64,000 nucleotides of DNA from Rhodospirillales bacterium. GTDB taxonomy: Bacteria; Pseudomonadota; Alphaproteobacteria; Rhodospirillales; Rhodospirillaceae. This document shows, piece by piece, positions 37,317 through 45,737 of this stretch. A program made the position numbers and the translations under genes. Within the stretch, counting starts at the first letter, position 1; each line of letters starts with the position of its first letter. The stretch spans positions 310,001 to 374,000 of the forward strand of contig JANQJD010000008.1 of assembly GCA_028281845.1 (NCBI GenBank), given 5' to 3'. The notes under the pieces were generated by a model, which did not search any database, had not been told where the DNA came from, and saw only the letters and a program-made list of their open reading frames with translations.

Positions 37317-37879
37317 GATTCCTCGTGTTGTAATCGCTCTATCAGAAATCTGAGTTTTGCCTGCCATATCTGGGATGTGATGGGACCAATGTGTTTAAAC
37401 CGAATCACTCCATTTGCATCGATAACAAACGTTTCTGGTGCGCCTGTAACACCAAAATCCATCGCAACTCGGCTATCCGCGTCCGTGCCAACACGGTCAT
37501 AGGGATCACCATAATGGCGTAGCCACGCTGCCCCCTCTGCAGAGGTATCTCTCCAGTTGATTCCGTGTAGGGGCACGGTCTTGGATTCTTTCAGGGCCAT
37601 CAGAAAAGAATGCTCAGCCAGACAGGCTACACACCAAGATCCGAAAACGTTGACCAAACTCACTTGACCCTTGAGATTCTCGCTACGTAAGCAACGCCCC
37701 CGACCCGGCAATGCTGGGAGGGCAAAAGGGGGAACCTGTCTATTGACTAAGGCCACGGCAGACGGCAAAGTCTCTCCAACATCTCCCCGCCAAACAGTCA
37801 CAAGCCGTAGTACGAATGTGCCGATCAGAATCAGAAAAACAACCAGAGGCAACCTAAATGCAGGGTGCATGGCTTTCAT
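37313..37879 (-). CDS. ccmG: Thiol:disulfide interchange protein CcmG/DsbE
   Basis: 188 residues from ATG 37879 (ATG 37870 is also possible). One N-terminal membrane anchor (about 10-28) and a periplasmic thioredoxin fold with the active site WCVAC (C83, C86) and the cis-Pro loop VTGAPETFVID. Reduces CcmH/apocytochrome disulfides. The start overlaps the end of ccmF. Confidence 0.95.
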   Translation of the reverse strand: MKAMHPAFRLPLVVFLILIGTFVLRLVTVWRGDVGETLPSAVALVNRQVPPFALPALPGRGRCLRSENLKGQVSLVNVFGSWCVACLAEHSFLMALKESKTVPLHGINWRDTSAEGAAWLRHYGDPYDRVGTDADSRVAMDFGVTGAPETFVIDANGVIRFKHIGPITSQIWQAKLRFLIERLQHEES

Positions 37880-39863
37880 ATCCCCAGAAAGGCAAGGGCG
37901 GGGGATGCCCCCCAGCACGATGCCGCCTGTCGCTCAACGACAGGACCCCCCCCAAAGCCATTAAGCCAGTACCATACCATAACCACGGCACGAGAGGCTT
38001 GTAGTAAATGCGAACAACAACACCTAATTGCTGAGAGTTCTCAGTCTCACTCATAGCAACGTAAACATCGGCCATACCAGTGCTATGAATTGCAGCTTCT
38101 GTCGTGAGCTGCGGTGGATCTGTGTAATAACGCTGCTCAGGGTAAAGTATGGCAATAGATTTATCGTCATAGCGACGGACAATAATCGTTCCTCTTGTAG
38201 CCCGATAGTTTGGACCAGTAACAGACTGTAGGCCTGCAAGTGTAAAAGTATAACCAGCTAGATTCGTTGACTCTTCAGGTTGGAGAATCAGGCTTTTCTC
38301 TGTTTCCCAGGCAGTCGCACCAACAAGCCCAGCTACGAGGACGGCTAAGCCAAAATGAGACAAAGTCATGCCATAAGCAGCCCGTGGCAGATTCACCGCA
38401 CGGCGCAAAGATACACGGATTGGGACACGAAAGAGAAGCACACGTTCCGCACTTTCTAGCAGAGTTGCAACTCCTAGCCACATTGCTACCCCTGTACCAA
38501 CAGCTGTTGATAAAGATTCCCTGTTGAGAATCATAAAAATATATGTAATGGTTGCAAAAAATGCTGATGGCCACACTCTACGAAAAAGTATGTTCCGCCT
38601 TTCTCTTCCGAGACTCCCTTGCTTCCAGGCTAGCAAGGGACCAATGGCCATGATGATGAGTAACGGAATAGCTAATGGCACGACAGTACGATGAAAGAAT
38701 GGTGCGCCCACTGACAGTTTGCCAATGCCAAGAACGTCGGCCAAAATCGGATAGAGCGTTCCTAAGAGGACGGTTGCCATCATGACCGATAGCAATGCAT
38801 TATTGAGTAGGAGACTCCCTTCACGAGAGAAAATTCTTAGTAAGCTACTATTTTTTAGTTTTTTAGCACGTAATGTAAAAATTAAAAATGATCCACCAAC
38901 AGTTATTGCTAATAAAATTAGAATAAATGCTCCCCGTGTGGGATCCGCAGCGAATGTATGTACCGACGTCAGAATGCCAGAGCGGACGAGAAACGTACCA
39001 AGCAAACTCAAGGAGAATGTCATAATGGCAAGGAGGATCGTCCATTTCTTTAAGGCGTCGCGCTTCTCGACAACAAGAATGGAGTGCAGCAGGGCAGTCC
39101 CAGCAAGCCACGGGATCAGAGCGGCGTTTTCAACAGGGTCCCAGAACCACCACCCCCCCCAGCCGAGTTCGTAATAGGCCCACCAACTCCCAAGCGCTAT
39201 GCCAAGTGTTAGACAAACCCATGCCGCTAGTGTCCATGGACGTACCCAGCGCGCCCATGCGGAGTCAACCCAGCCTTCAAGAAGAGCGGCAATGGCAAAG
39301 GAAAATGCTATTGAAAAGCCTACGTATCCCAAGTAGAGTAAGGGAGGATGGAAGGCAAGACCTGGGTCTTGTAACAGTGGATTTAAGCCACGACCTTCTA
39401 TCACTGGCGGGTCCAGTCGCCAAAAGGGATTGGAAACAAAGAGAATAAATAGTAAAAAACCTATTGTTATCATTGCTTGTACGGCTAATGTTCTAGCCTG
39501 TAATTGTATAGGTACTTTGCAGCCTGCTATAGACAGGGCAGTGCCGAACAGCGACAAGATCATCACCCACAGCACCATAGATCCCTCATGATTGCCCCAG
39601 AGTCCGGTGATCCTATATAAGAGCGGTTTTGCCGTATGGGAATGGAGGGCAACAGTATGAACTGAAAAGTCGGAAACGATGTACGCACGCATCAACATGG
39701 CAAAAGCCACAGTGACTAAAACGCACTGCATTACTGCAGCCGGCCGGGCCAATGCCATCCAGGCAGCATTCCCCTGCTGTGCCCCCAGTAATGGGACAAT
39801 CGCCTGTACAATTGCGACAAAGAGTGCCAGTATTAGGGAAAAATGACCAAACTCCACTGTCAT
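37854..39863 (-). CDS. ccmF: Cytochrome c heme lyase subunit CcmF
   Basis: 669 residues, about 15 membrane segments. Tryptophan-rich heme-handling motif WGGWWFWDPVENAALIPWL and the conserved HPPLLYLGYVGF are intact. CcmF joins heme from holo-CcmE to apocytochrome c with CcmH and CcmI. The 3' end overlaps ccmG. Bases 38820-38930 are a markedly AT-rich patch within the gene. Confidence 0.96.
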   Translation of the reverse strand: MTVEFGHFSLILALFVAIVQAIVPLLGAQQGNAAWMALARPAAVMQCVLVTVAFAMLMRAYIVSDFSVHTVALHSHTAKPLLYRITGLWGNHEGSMVLWVMILSLFGTALSIAGCKVPIQLQARTLAVQAMITIGFLLFILFVSNPFWRLDPPVIEGRGLNPLLQDPGLAFHPPLLYLGYVGFSIAFSFAIAALLEGWVDSAWARWVRPWTLAAWVCLTLGIALGSWWAYYELGWGGWWFWDPVENAALIPWLAGTALLHSILVVEKRDALKKWTILLAIMTFSLSLLGTFLVRSGILTSVHTFAADPTRGAFILILLAITVGGSFLIFTLRAKKLKNSSLLRIFSREGSLLLNNALLSVMMATVLLGTLYPILADVLGIGKLSVGAPFFHRTVVPLAIPLLIIMAIGPLLAWKQGSLGRERRNILFRRVWPSAFFATITYIFMILNRESLSTAVGTGVAMWLGVATLLESAERVLLFRVPIRVSLRRAVNLPRAAYGMTLSHFGLAVLVAGLVGATAWETEKSLILQPEESTNLAGYTFTLAGLQSVTGPNYRATRGTIIVRRYDDKSIAILYPEQRYYTDPPQLTTEAAIHSTGMADVYVAMSETENSQQLGVVVRIYYKPLVPWLWYGTGLMALGGVLSLSDRRHRAGGHPPPLPFWGYESHAPCI

Positions 39864-39879
39864 TGACGACCTCAGCGCG

Positions 39880-40416
39880 TTATTGCCCAGCGGGTGCCGA
39901 GCCGCTGGGAGAAGGAACTGTAGCAGTTTCTCTGGGAGAAGGAACTGTAGCAGTTTCTGGCGCTCTTTTTCCCTGCGATTTATTTTTCAGTGATTCTGCA
40001 ACATCGCGCGGTGTGTATGTCTCGTCATGTTTTGCCAGCACGCTAAAGGCATGCAAAACGCCATCTTCGCCCAATACCCCTTCTGCCACGACACCCTGGC
40101 CCTCACGAAAAAGATCCGGCAGTATGCCAGAGAAGAGGACAGGTACGGTATGTACCCTGTCCGTGATGACGAAGTGTATTGTTTGACCAGTTCTCTGCAC
40201 GCTGCCGGCGGCAACGATACCACCTACGCGTAAGCGACGGTCCTGTTTTACTGGCTGCTGTGCTAATTCGCTCGGAGAAAAAAAGAACGTGACTGTATCG
40301 CTGGCAGCAAGGAGGAGAAGACCAATCGCCATTCCTAAGGCCAAAAAGCTGAAAAGGAGCCAACCTAAACGCCGCTGTTTAAGAATCATGGATAGTGCCC
40401 TCTCCTTGGCAGGCAT
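39880..40416 (-). CDS. ccmE: Heme chaperone CcmE
   Basis: 178 residues. One membrane anchor (about 18-40), an OB-fold periplasmic domain, and the heme-binding His130 in AKHDETYTP with Tyr134. The ATG at 40416 overlaps the ccmD stop (ATGA); ATG 40389 (MILKQRRLG) is an alternative. The C-terminal tail repeats ETATVPSPR/ETATVPSPS, encoded by a perfect 27-bp tandem duplication. Confidence 0.95.
   Translation of the reverse strand: MPAKERALSMILKQRRLGWLLFSFLALGMAIGLLLLAASDTVTFFFSPSELAQQPVKQDRRLRVGGIVAAGSVQRTGQTIHFVITDRVHTVPVLFSGILPDLFREGQGVVAEGVLGEDGVLHAFSVLAKHDETYTPRDVAESLKNKSQGKRAPETATVPSPRETATVPSPSGSAPAGQ
39905..39958. repeat. Perfect 27-bp tandem duplication, in frame in ccmE
   Basis: Units 39905-39931 and 39932-39958 are identical. 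They add nine residues to the disordered C-terminal tail of CcmE. Confidence 0.96.
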
Positions 40417-40604
40417 CAGTACAAATGCTGTTGCAAGTCTATGCTGTTCTCTTTCTGTCTAGTCCCAAGCAATCGCAATTCCCTCTCACGTGCCCAGAGG
40501 GTCCGGACACTGAGAACTGCCAGGACAAGGAGTCCACCAATCCCAATCCCATAGGATGACCAGATGAATGGTGCATAGCCACCCATGGAGAAGAACTCAT
40601 CCAT
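40416..40604 (-). CDS. ccmD: Heme exporter protein CcmD
   Basis: 62 residues with one membrane helix (about 13-35) and a basic cytosolic tail RTLWARERELRLL, the shape of CcmD, which helps release holo-CcmE from the CcmABC complex. GGYAPFIWSSYG is the typical lumenal start. Between ccmC and ccmE with an ATGA overlap to ccmE. Confidence 0.9.
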   Translation of the reverse strand: MDEFFSMGGYAPFIWSSYGIGIGGLLVLAVLSVRTLWARERELRLLGTRQKENSIDLQQHLY

Positions 40605-40659
40605 CCCTATTCTTGCCGAGCGTTCTTTGCACCTCCATTGAGGCTTGCCTCCTATAATT

Positions 40660-41391
40660 CTACAATCGCTTGCCTATTGATCTGAGGGAACAACGGCTGG
40701 CTCGCACCTGAACAGCAGCAATTTCGCTCCGTATACGAACCAACAGTAAGGTGACATAATATGCCGTGAAGGCGAGCCCCATCACTAGCAAAGGCAGCAG
40801 CATTTCCATGGCCATCGCTGGTAAAGCTACTCTGGTTATGCTTGCCGGCTGATGTAGAGTATTCCACCAATCAACAGAAAACTTAATGATGGGTATATTA
40901 ATGAATCCGATGACCGCTAAAATCGCTCCTGCTCTTGCCCCCCGTCCATAGTCATCAAAGGCATTCACAAGTGCTATATGCCCCAAGTAAAGGAAGAAAA
41001 GAATCAACATTGATGTGAGTCTGGCATCCCAAACCCAGTAAGCGCCCCACATCGGCTTTCCCCACAACGCCCCCGTTACCAGGCAGATGATTGTGAAAAC
41101 TGCTCCCACTGGGGATGAAGCCTTGGCCACTAGGTTCGCTAAGGGATACTTCCCCATTAAACTTACAGCACTGGCCACTGCCATCACTATGTAGGAAAAC
41201 AACCCCATCCACGCTGCCGGTGCATGAATATACAGAATCCGCACCATTTCTCCTTGCTGGTAATCTGCTGGTGAGAAAAAGAGTCCCCACACCAGTCCTA
41301 TCACTAACAGTACAACTGTTAGAGTGCTACTCCACAACAGGAGGGCACGGGCGTGTCGCAGACGATAGGCTAGCTTGGCGAAGCAATGCAT
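40660..41391 (-). CDS. ccmC: Heme exporter permease CcmC
   Basis: 243 residues with six membrane segments and the tryptophan-rich WGKPMWGAYWVWDARLTS heme motif, plus YIHAPAAWMG. CcmC delivers heme to CcmE. First of the ccmC-D-E-F-G-H-I run. ccmA and ccmB are not in the window. Confidence 0.96.
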   Translation of the reverse strand: MHCFAKLAYRLRHARALLLWSSTLTVVLLVIGLVWGLFFSPADYQQGEMVRILYIHAPAAWMGLFSYIVMAVASAVSLMGKYPLANLVAKASSPVGAVFTIICLVTGALWGKPMWGAYWVWDARLTSMLILFFLYLGHIALVNAFDDYGRGARAGAILAVIGFINIPIIKFSVDWWNTLHQPASITRVALPAMAMEMLLPLLVMGLAFTAYYVTLLLVRIRSEIAAVQVRASRCSLRSIGKRL

Positions 41392-41759
41392 CGGGGTGAT
41401 CCTACATAGGCTTGGACCACTCTACCTATTCGGTCCATTCGTTATAGATAGCATAGCGCCAAAGAGAAAGCGCTGTGTTACCTTATTCTCGTTATTCTCT
41501 TTAATTTAAAGTGAGAATTCATTTTATTAGTGAGAGGGATACCGCATGTGAATAATCGATCTGACTCACCTCGTTTTGTGTCCGCTGGACCGCCTCTTGT
41601 TCTTCCTCCTGAGAGGGGCTCCTGAGAGGGGAGAGAGAGATCCCCGAGAATGTATGCTGCACTTGCATGCCTTGCGGGGTATACTCCAGCCTGTCTGTCT
41701 GCCGGCCCCAGAGTTTTTTTGCCCGGTGACGGAGTTTTTGCTATGTTGCGAGGATTATT
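41392..41759. other. Divergent gap ccmC/gloC
   Basis: 368 bases with no gene on either strand. It holds an AT-rich stretch near 41490-41530 and a perfect 13-bp tandem duplication at 41606-41631. No RNA gene was recognised. Promoters for both flanking genes must lie here but none is convincing by eye. Confidence 0.55.
41606..41631. repeat. Perfect 13-bp tandem duplication
   Basis: CTCCTGAGAGGGG at 41606-41618 and 41619-41631, upstream of the GloC-like gene. Confidence 0.94.
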
Positions 41760-42389
41760 ATGCGTTATGCTGTTGTCCCGGTGACGCCATTTCAGCAAAA
41801 TTGCACTTTGTTATGGTGCGCTCATACCCTCAAAGGTGTTGTAGTCGATCCAGGTGGTGATATTGATAAAATTGGCAGTGCAGTGCAGAAGCATAGTATT
41901 GTCGTGGAAAGGATCTTACTGACACACGGCCATATCGATCATGCTGGCGGAGCAGGAGAACTGGCTGCGAAGCTTGGTGTCCCCATCGAAGGCCCACATC
42001 GAAATGATAGCTATTGGATCCGTCAGATGGCGGAACAGGGCCGTTACTTTGGCATGCAAGCGTCCGCAGCATTCACGCCACACCGCTGGCTGGAAGCAGG
42101 CGATACTATTCGCCTTGGCGACCTCACGCTCGACGTTCTCCACTGCCCAGGACACACGCCTGGGCATATCGTTTTCTACAATAGTCATTCTCGGATCGCA
42201 CAAGTTGGAGATGTCCTCTTTGCTGGTTCTATTGGACGCACAGACTTTCCCGGTGGGGACTACGAAGTCTTGATCCGATCCATTAAAGACACCTTGTTCC
42301 CGTTGGGAGATGACGTCACTTTCATCCCAGGTCATGGACCGCTTTCGACCTTTGGCAGTGAACGCTTTGATAATCCTTTTCTTGTGTAA
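41760..42389 (+). CDS. gloC: GloC-like metallo-beta-lactamase-fold hydrolase
   Basis: 209 residues, a compact glyoxalase II-type metallohydrolase. Metal motif THGHIDHAGG (H56, H58, D60, H61), third His in CPGHTPGH, bridging Asp in VGDVLFAGSIGRTDFPGG and last His in PGHGP. The SIGRTDFPGGD motif marks the YcbL/GloC group, which hydrolyses S-lactoylglutathione. The substrate is inferred from the family. Its stop codon lies in a tandem duplication (42371-42402). Confidence 0.9.
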   Translation: MRYAVVPVTPFQQNCTLLWCAHTLKGVVVDPGGDIDKIGSAVQKHSIVVERILLTHGHIDHAGGAGELAAKLGVPIEGPHRNDSYWIRQMAEQGRYFGMQASAAFTPHRWLEAGDTIRLGDLTLDVLHCPGHTPGHIVFYNSHSRIAQVGDVLFAGSIGRTDFPGGDYEVLIRSIKDTLFPLGDDVTFIPGHGPLSTFGSERFDNPFLV

Positions 42390-42402
42390 TCCTTTTCTTT
42401 GG
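42371..42402. repeat. 16-bp tandem duplication over the gloC stop codon
   Basis: TAATCCTTTTCTT recurs with period 16 (42371 and 42387). The first unit encodes the last codons; the second starts at the TAA stop. Confidence 0.88.
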
Positions 42403-42439
42403 CTCTACTCTGCTCTGACACGCGTTTCTGCAGCGCCTC

Positions 42440-42459
42440 TCAGGGAACGTCAGGGAACG
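42440..42459. repeat. Perfect 10-bp tandem duplication
   Basis: TCAGGGAACG twice in a row in the convergent gap between gloC and mce. Confidence 0.9.
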
Positions 42460-42558
42460 TTTCGGAAAGCAGACCAGGAGAGCCGATGCAATCACCCACC
42501 ACTCTCCCGTCCCAGCAATAGGGAATCCGCAGCATAACCCGGACGACACAGGTACATG

Positions 42559-42957
42559 CTAAGCTTGTTCGAGTTCGACTAAAGTGCCGTTGAAATCCTT
42601 CGGATGTAAAAAGATCACAGGTTTCCCATGTGCACCTATTTTGATATCTCCCAATACTTTCTTGCCGTCTAATTTCATCTTGGCGGCGGCAGCATGAATA
42701 TCAGCGACCTCATAGCATACGTGGTGGATACCACCCGTCGGGTTTTTTTCCAAAAACCCAGCTATAGGAGATTTTTCTCCCAAAGGATGAAGAAGTTCTA
42801 TTTTTGTATTCGGAAGCTCTATAAAAACAACTTTTACACCGTGTTCTGGCTGTAGCAGTGTCTCTGAGACCTGAGCCCCTAGTGTCTGGCGATACAGGGC
42901 CGCGGCCTCCTCCAAATCAGGTACAGCAATCGCTACATGATTTAATTTGCCAATCAT
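42559..42957 (-). CDS. mce: Methylmalonyl-CoA epimerase
   Basis: 132 residues, vicinal-oxygen-chelate fold. LNHVAIAVPDLE (metal His), KIELLHPL, GGIHHVCYEV (metal His and catalytic Glu region) and the C-terminal LVELEQ (metal Glu). Interconverts the epimers of methylmalonyl-CoA; it also acts on ethylmalonyl-CoA in bacteria that use the ethylmalonyl-CoA pathway, which fits the ccr gene in this window. It sits between rnj and a convergent gloC. Its leader carries five copies of a GGAGATAC Shine-Dalgarno-like element. Confidence 0.95.
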   Translation of the reverse strand: MIGKLNHVAIAVPDLEEAAALYRQTLGAQVSETLLQPEHGVKVVFIELPNTKIELLHPLGEKSPIAGFLEKNPTGGIHHVCYEVADIHAAAAKMKLDGKKVLGDIKIGAHGKPVIFLHPKDFNGTLVELEQA

Positions 42958-43020
42958 TTAAGTATCTCCCCTTTTAAGTATCTCCGTATCTCCCGTATCT
43001 CCATTTAAGTATCTCCATAT
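42955..43020 (-). repeat. Amplified Shine-Dalgarno-like leader of mce
   Basis: In the mce sense, GGAGATAC occurs five times in 66 bases before the ATG (three of them as GGAGATACTTAAA). The copy next to the gene gives GGAG eight bases before ATG. The other copies look like products of successive tandem duplication of the ribosome-binding site. Confidence 0.9.
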
Positions 43021-43030
43021 AACCATCCTC

Positions 43031-44707
43031 TCAGAGCATTGACAGGCGGACCAGATGCACCTCCGTTAAAGGTCTTTTGCCAAGATTTTCTTTAAAACTG
43101 CGCCGCACGGCTAAGCGGGCGGTCGCGCGTATCAAATCGTCGTCATAGCGTTCATCCACTGACAGCCGGCTAAGAGCCGTCCGCACTGCGGCTATAACTG
43201 GGTTCTCTTCATATTCGTGACATTCCATGTCTGAATCTAGAGTACTCGAAGATGTTAACTGGGGGTCATGTACAAGATGACCGTCTTCATCTACTACTAG
43301 AGTCAGTACCACCAAACCGTTGAACATCAGACGTTCACGACTGCGCAGCATGTGCGAATCTGACGGTATAATGCGACAACCATCTACTATCATCCGTCCC
43401 ACCGGGACCGTGCCAAGAAAAGATGGCTGATCAGGCCCAAGGGTGATCATCTGTCCGTTTTCAACAACCATGCTCGCGATACCAAAACTGCGGACTAAGT
43501 CGGCATGAGCCACTAAATGGCGCATCTCGCCATGAATGGGAACAAGAAAACGCGGTCTCACTAGCTCGTACATCTCTGCCATTTCTGTCCGTCCTGGGTG
43601 GCCAGACACATGTACAAAATGGTCACGTTCTGTTACGACCCGAGTCCCTAACCGTACAAATTGATTATGCAGATGATGAATAGCACGTTCATTGCCAGGG
43701 ATGATGCGTGAAGAAAAAACAACCATGTCCCCATGCCCCAACCGCACGTACGGATGGTTCAATGCTGCGACACGCGCCAGAGCCGCGCTAGGTTCACCCT
43801 GACTGCCTGTACACACATACAACACGCGACTCTGTGGCAATCCGGCAACATCCTGAACGGTGTGAAAACAAATTGTGGAAAGATAGTCCAACCGCTGTGC
43901 TACTTCAACGATACGCCATAAGGACCGTCCCAGCAGGGCGACATGACGATCGTTAGCAGTGGCCGCTGCTATAATACTTTCTAAGCGAGCAACATTAGAA
44001 GCAAAACAGGTTACAGCGATTTTCCCTTCTACACTTGCAAACAAACGAGTCAAACTGGTCCGCACCTCGGCTTCTGAACCAGAGTTCCCGATAGTAAAAA
44101 CATTAGTAGAATCACCTATCATGGCCATCACACCTTCTGTCCCAAGGCGTGTCAAAGCCTCTCTATCAACTTCCCTACCAACGAGAGGTTCAGGGTCCAA
44201 TTTCCAGTCACCGCTATGCAGAATGGTCCCAGCCGATGTCCGAATGGCAAGCGCAACCGGTTCAGGGATCGAATGAGTCAGAGTGACAAATTCTATAGAA
44301 AACGGTCCCAACGTTAGTTGTCCTCCCAGTGCCATAGGATACACTGGTACATCGTAGTCAAGCCCGACATCTGTTAACTTCCTCTTAAGCAGAGCGGCAG
44401 CAAAAGGCGTAGCATATACAGGACACCGTAAACGCGGCCATAGCCATCCCACCGCTCCTAAGTGATCTTCATGCCCATGTGTGATGACCAAACCCATGAG
44501 ACTTTTACTGTATTCGCTGACAAATGTCGGATCAGGCAAAATCACATCAACACTCGGTATGGAGCCATCCCCAAAAGTAATTCCACAGTCAACCAGCAGC
44601 CATTTACCATTGTATCCATAAAGATACATGTTCATGCCGATTTCCCCGGCACCCCCTAGAGAGACGAAAACTACCTGATTCTCTGGAATGATGAATCTGT
44701 TGGTCAT
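43031..44707 (-). CDS. rnj: Ribonuclease J
   Basis: 558 residues. Metallo-beta-lactamase/beta-CASP ribonuclease that processes and degrades RNA (endonuclease and 5'-3' exonuclease in characterised members). Metal motif THGHEDHLGA (H77, H79, D81, H82), GDSTNVF, the beta-CASP segment with VHVSGHPGRTEM and PIHGE. Alphaproteobacteria typically carry it next to coaX and birA, as here. Full length. Confidence 0.95.
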   Translation of the reverse strand: MTNRFIIPENQVVFVSLGGAGEIGMNMYLYGYNGKWLLVDCGITFGDGSIPSVDVILPDPTFVSEYSKSLMGLVITHGHEDHLGAVGWLWPRLRCPVYATPFAAALLKRKLTDVGLDYDVPVYPMALGGQLTLGPFSIEFVTLTHSIPEPVALAIRTSAGTILHSGDWKLDPEPLVGREVDREALTRLGTEGVMAMIGDSTNVFTIGNSGSEAEVRTSLTRLFASVEGKIAVTCFASNVARLESIIAAATANDRHVALLGRSLWRIVEVAQRLDYLSTICFHTVQDVAGLPQSRVLYVCTGSQGEPSAALARVAALNHPYVRLGHGDMVVFSSRIIPGNERAIHHLHNQFVRLGTRVVTERDHFVHVSGHPGRTEMAEMYELVRPRFLVPIHGEMRHLVAHADLVRSFGIASMVVENGQMITLGPDQPSFLGTVPVGRMIVDGCRIIPSDSHMLRSRERLMFNGLVVLTLVVDEDGHLVHDPQLTSSSTLDSDMECHEYEENPVIAAVRTALSRLSVDERYDDDLIRATARLAVRRSFKENLGKRPLTEVHLVRLSML

Positions 44708-44728
44708 ACCGTAGTCACTACTATTACT

Positions 44729-44772
44729 AATGAAAATTAAACAGTACGATAATGAAAATTAAACAGTACGAT
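44729..44772. repeat. Perfect 22-bp tandem duplication over the coaX stop codon
   Basis: Units 44729-44750 and 44751-44772 are identical. The right unit encodes the last residues (RTV) and stop of coaX; the left one is an untranslated copy just after the gene. Confidence 0.96.
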
Positions 44773-45532
44773 TGCGTCGATAAATCTCGAGCAAACCGCG
44801 CATGGTCAGATCTGGATCATGATGGTGAATAACGTCTGTGGACTCTTTAAAAAGGGAAGCTAGACCACCAGTTGCAATAACATGTGTCTTCATGCCAAAT
44901 TCCTTATCAATACGTGCGATTAAGCCTTCAATCATGCCAATGTAGCCCCAAAAGATGCCTGACTGCATGGCAGACACAGTTGACGTACTAATGACTCGCT
45001 CCGGTCTCCCAACCGCAACTAAAGGCAGCTGGGCTGCTGCCATATGTAGGGCAGCTAGAGACTGATTGATGCCAGGTGCTATGGCGCCTCCGCAATAGTT
45101 TCCATGGCTGTCAACGATATCAAAAGTCGTCGCTGTGCCAAAATCAATGATGGTTAACGGCCCTGGGTAAGTCATATGACCGGCTACCGCATTGACAAGC
45201 CGATCCGCTCCCACTTCTTGTGGCTGCCCTATGAGAATACGCAGATTCAGCGTCACCCGTGGTTCGCCTACCACTAAGGCATCACAGCCAAAGAAACGGC
45301 GACAAAGTAACTTCAGACCAAAAACAGCGGAAGGTACCACAGAGGCGATGATAGCTGCACGGACTTCATGGCGGTCAATCCCTTCCATTTCCAAGAGTTG
45401 CGCCAACCACACACCCACCTCGTCAGCCGTACGGTCCGATTTTGATGATGCGCGCCATTGACCGCGAATCACATCTCCTTTGAACAGGGCAAAAACAATA
45501 TTGGTATTGCCACAGTCGATTGCCAGGAGCAT
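44759..45532 (-). CDS. coaX: Type III pantothenate kinase
   Basis: 257 residues. First step of coenzyme A synthesis. ASKHA fold: phosphate loop DCGNTNIVFA, catalytic-Asp motif GADRLVNAVAG, DFGTATTFDIV, GGAIAPGI and a C-terminal VIATGG. Between birA and rnj as in other alphaproteobacteria; its product CoA feeds AcpS. Confidence 0.96.
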   Translation of the reverse strand: MLLAIDCGNTNIVFALFKGDVIRGQWRASSKSDRTADEVGVWLAQLLEMEGIDRHEVRAAIIASVVPSAVFGLKLLCRRFFGCDALVVGEPRVTLNLRILIGQPQEVGADRLVNAVAGHMTYPGPLTIIDFGTATTFDIVDSHGNYCGGAIAPGINQSLAALHMAAAQLPLVAVGRPERVISTSTVSAMQSGIFWGYIGMIEGLIARIDKEFGMKTHVIATGGLASLFKESTDVIHHHDPDLTMRGLLEIYRRNRTV

Positions 45533-45548
45533 GACTCGTCTCTAAACT

Positions 45549-45576
45549 AAACTAATCTCTTCTAAACTAATCTCTC
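45549..45576. repeat. 15-bp tandem duplication upstream of coaX
   Basis: AAACTAATCTCT begins at 45549 and again at 45564 (period 15, first 13 bases equal), with related CTAAACTAA copies at 45541 and 45561, directly upstream of the coaX ATG. Confidence 0.82.
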
Positions 45577-45737
45577 AACTAATGATTACTACACTACGAG
45601 ATGAAAAGGCGCACAGCCTACCTTGACCGTGCGCACGTCCCTTCCAGACCGCCCCACTCTAATCCGATTCTGATACGATACTGCTAATGGCTGCTATCCG
45701 CTTGACCGGTGCGTCGAGGCCAGCAAAAAGGCTCCTG

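Noticed and set aside
42955..43020. CRISPR-like array
   Set aside because: The repeated unit is 8-13 bases with spacers of only a few bases and matches a ribosome-binding site; no cas genes are near.
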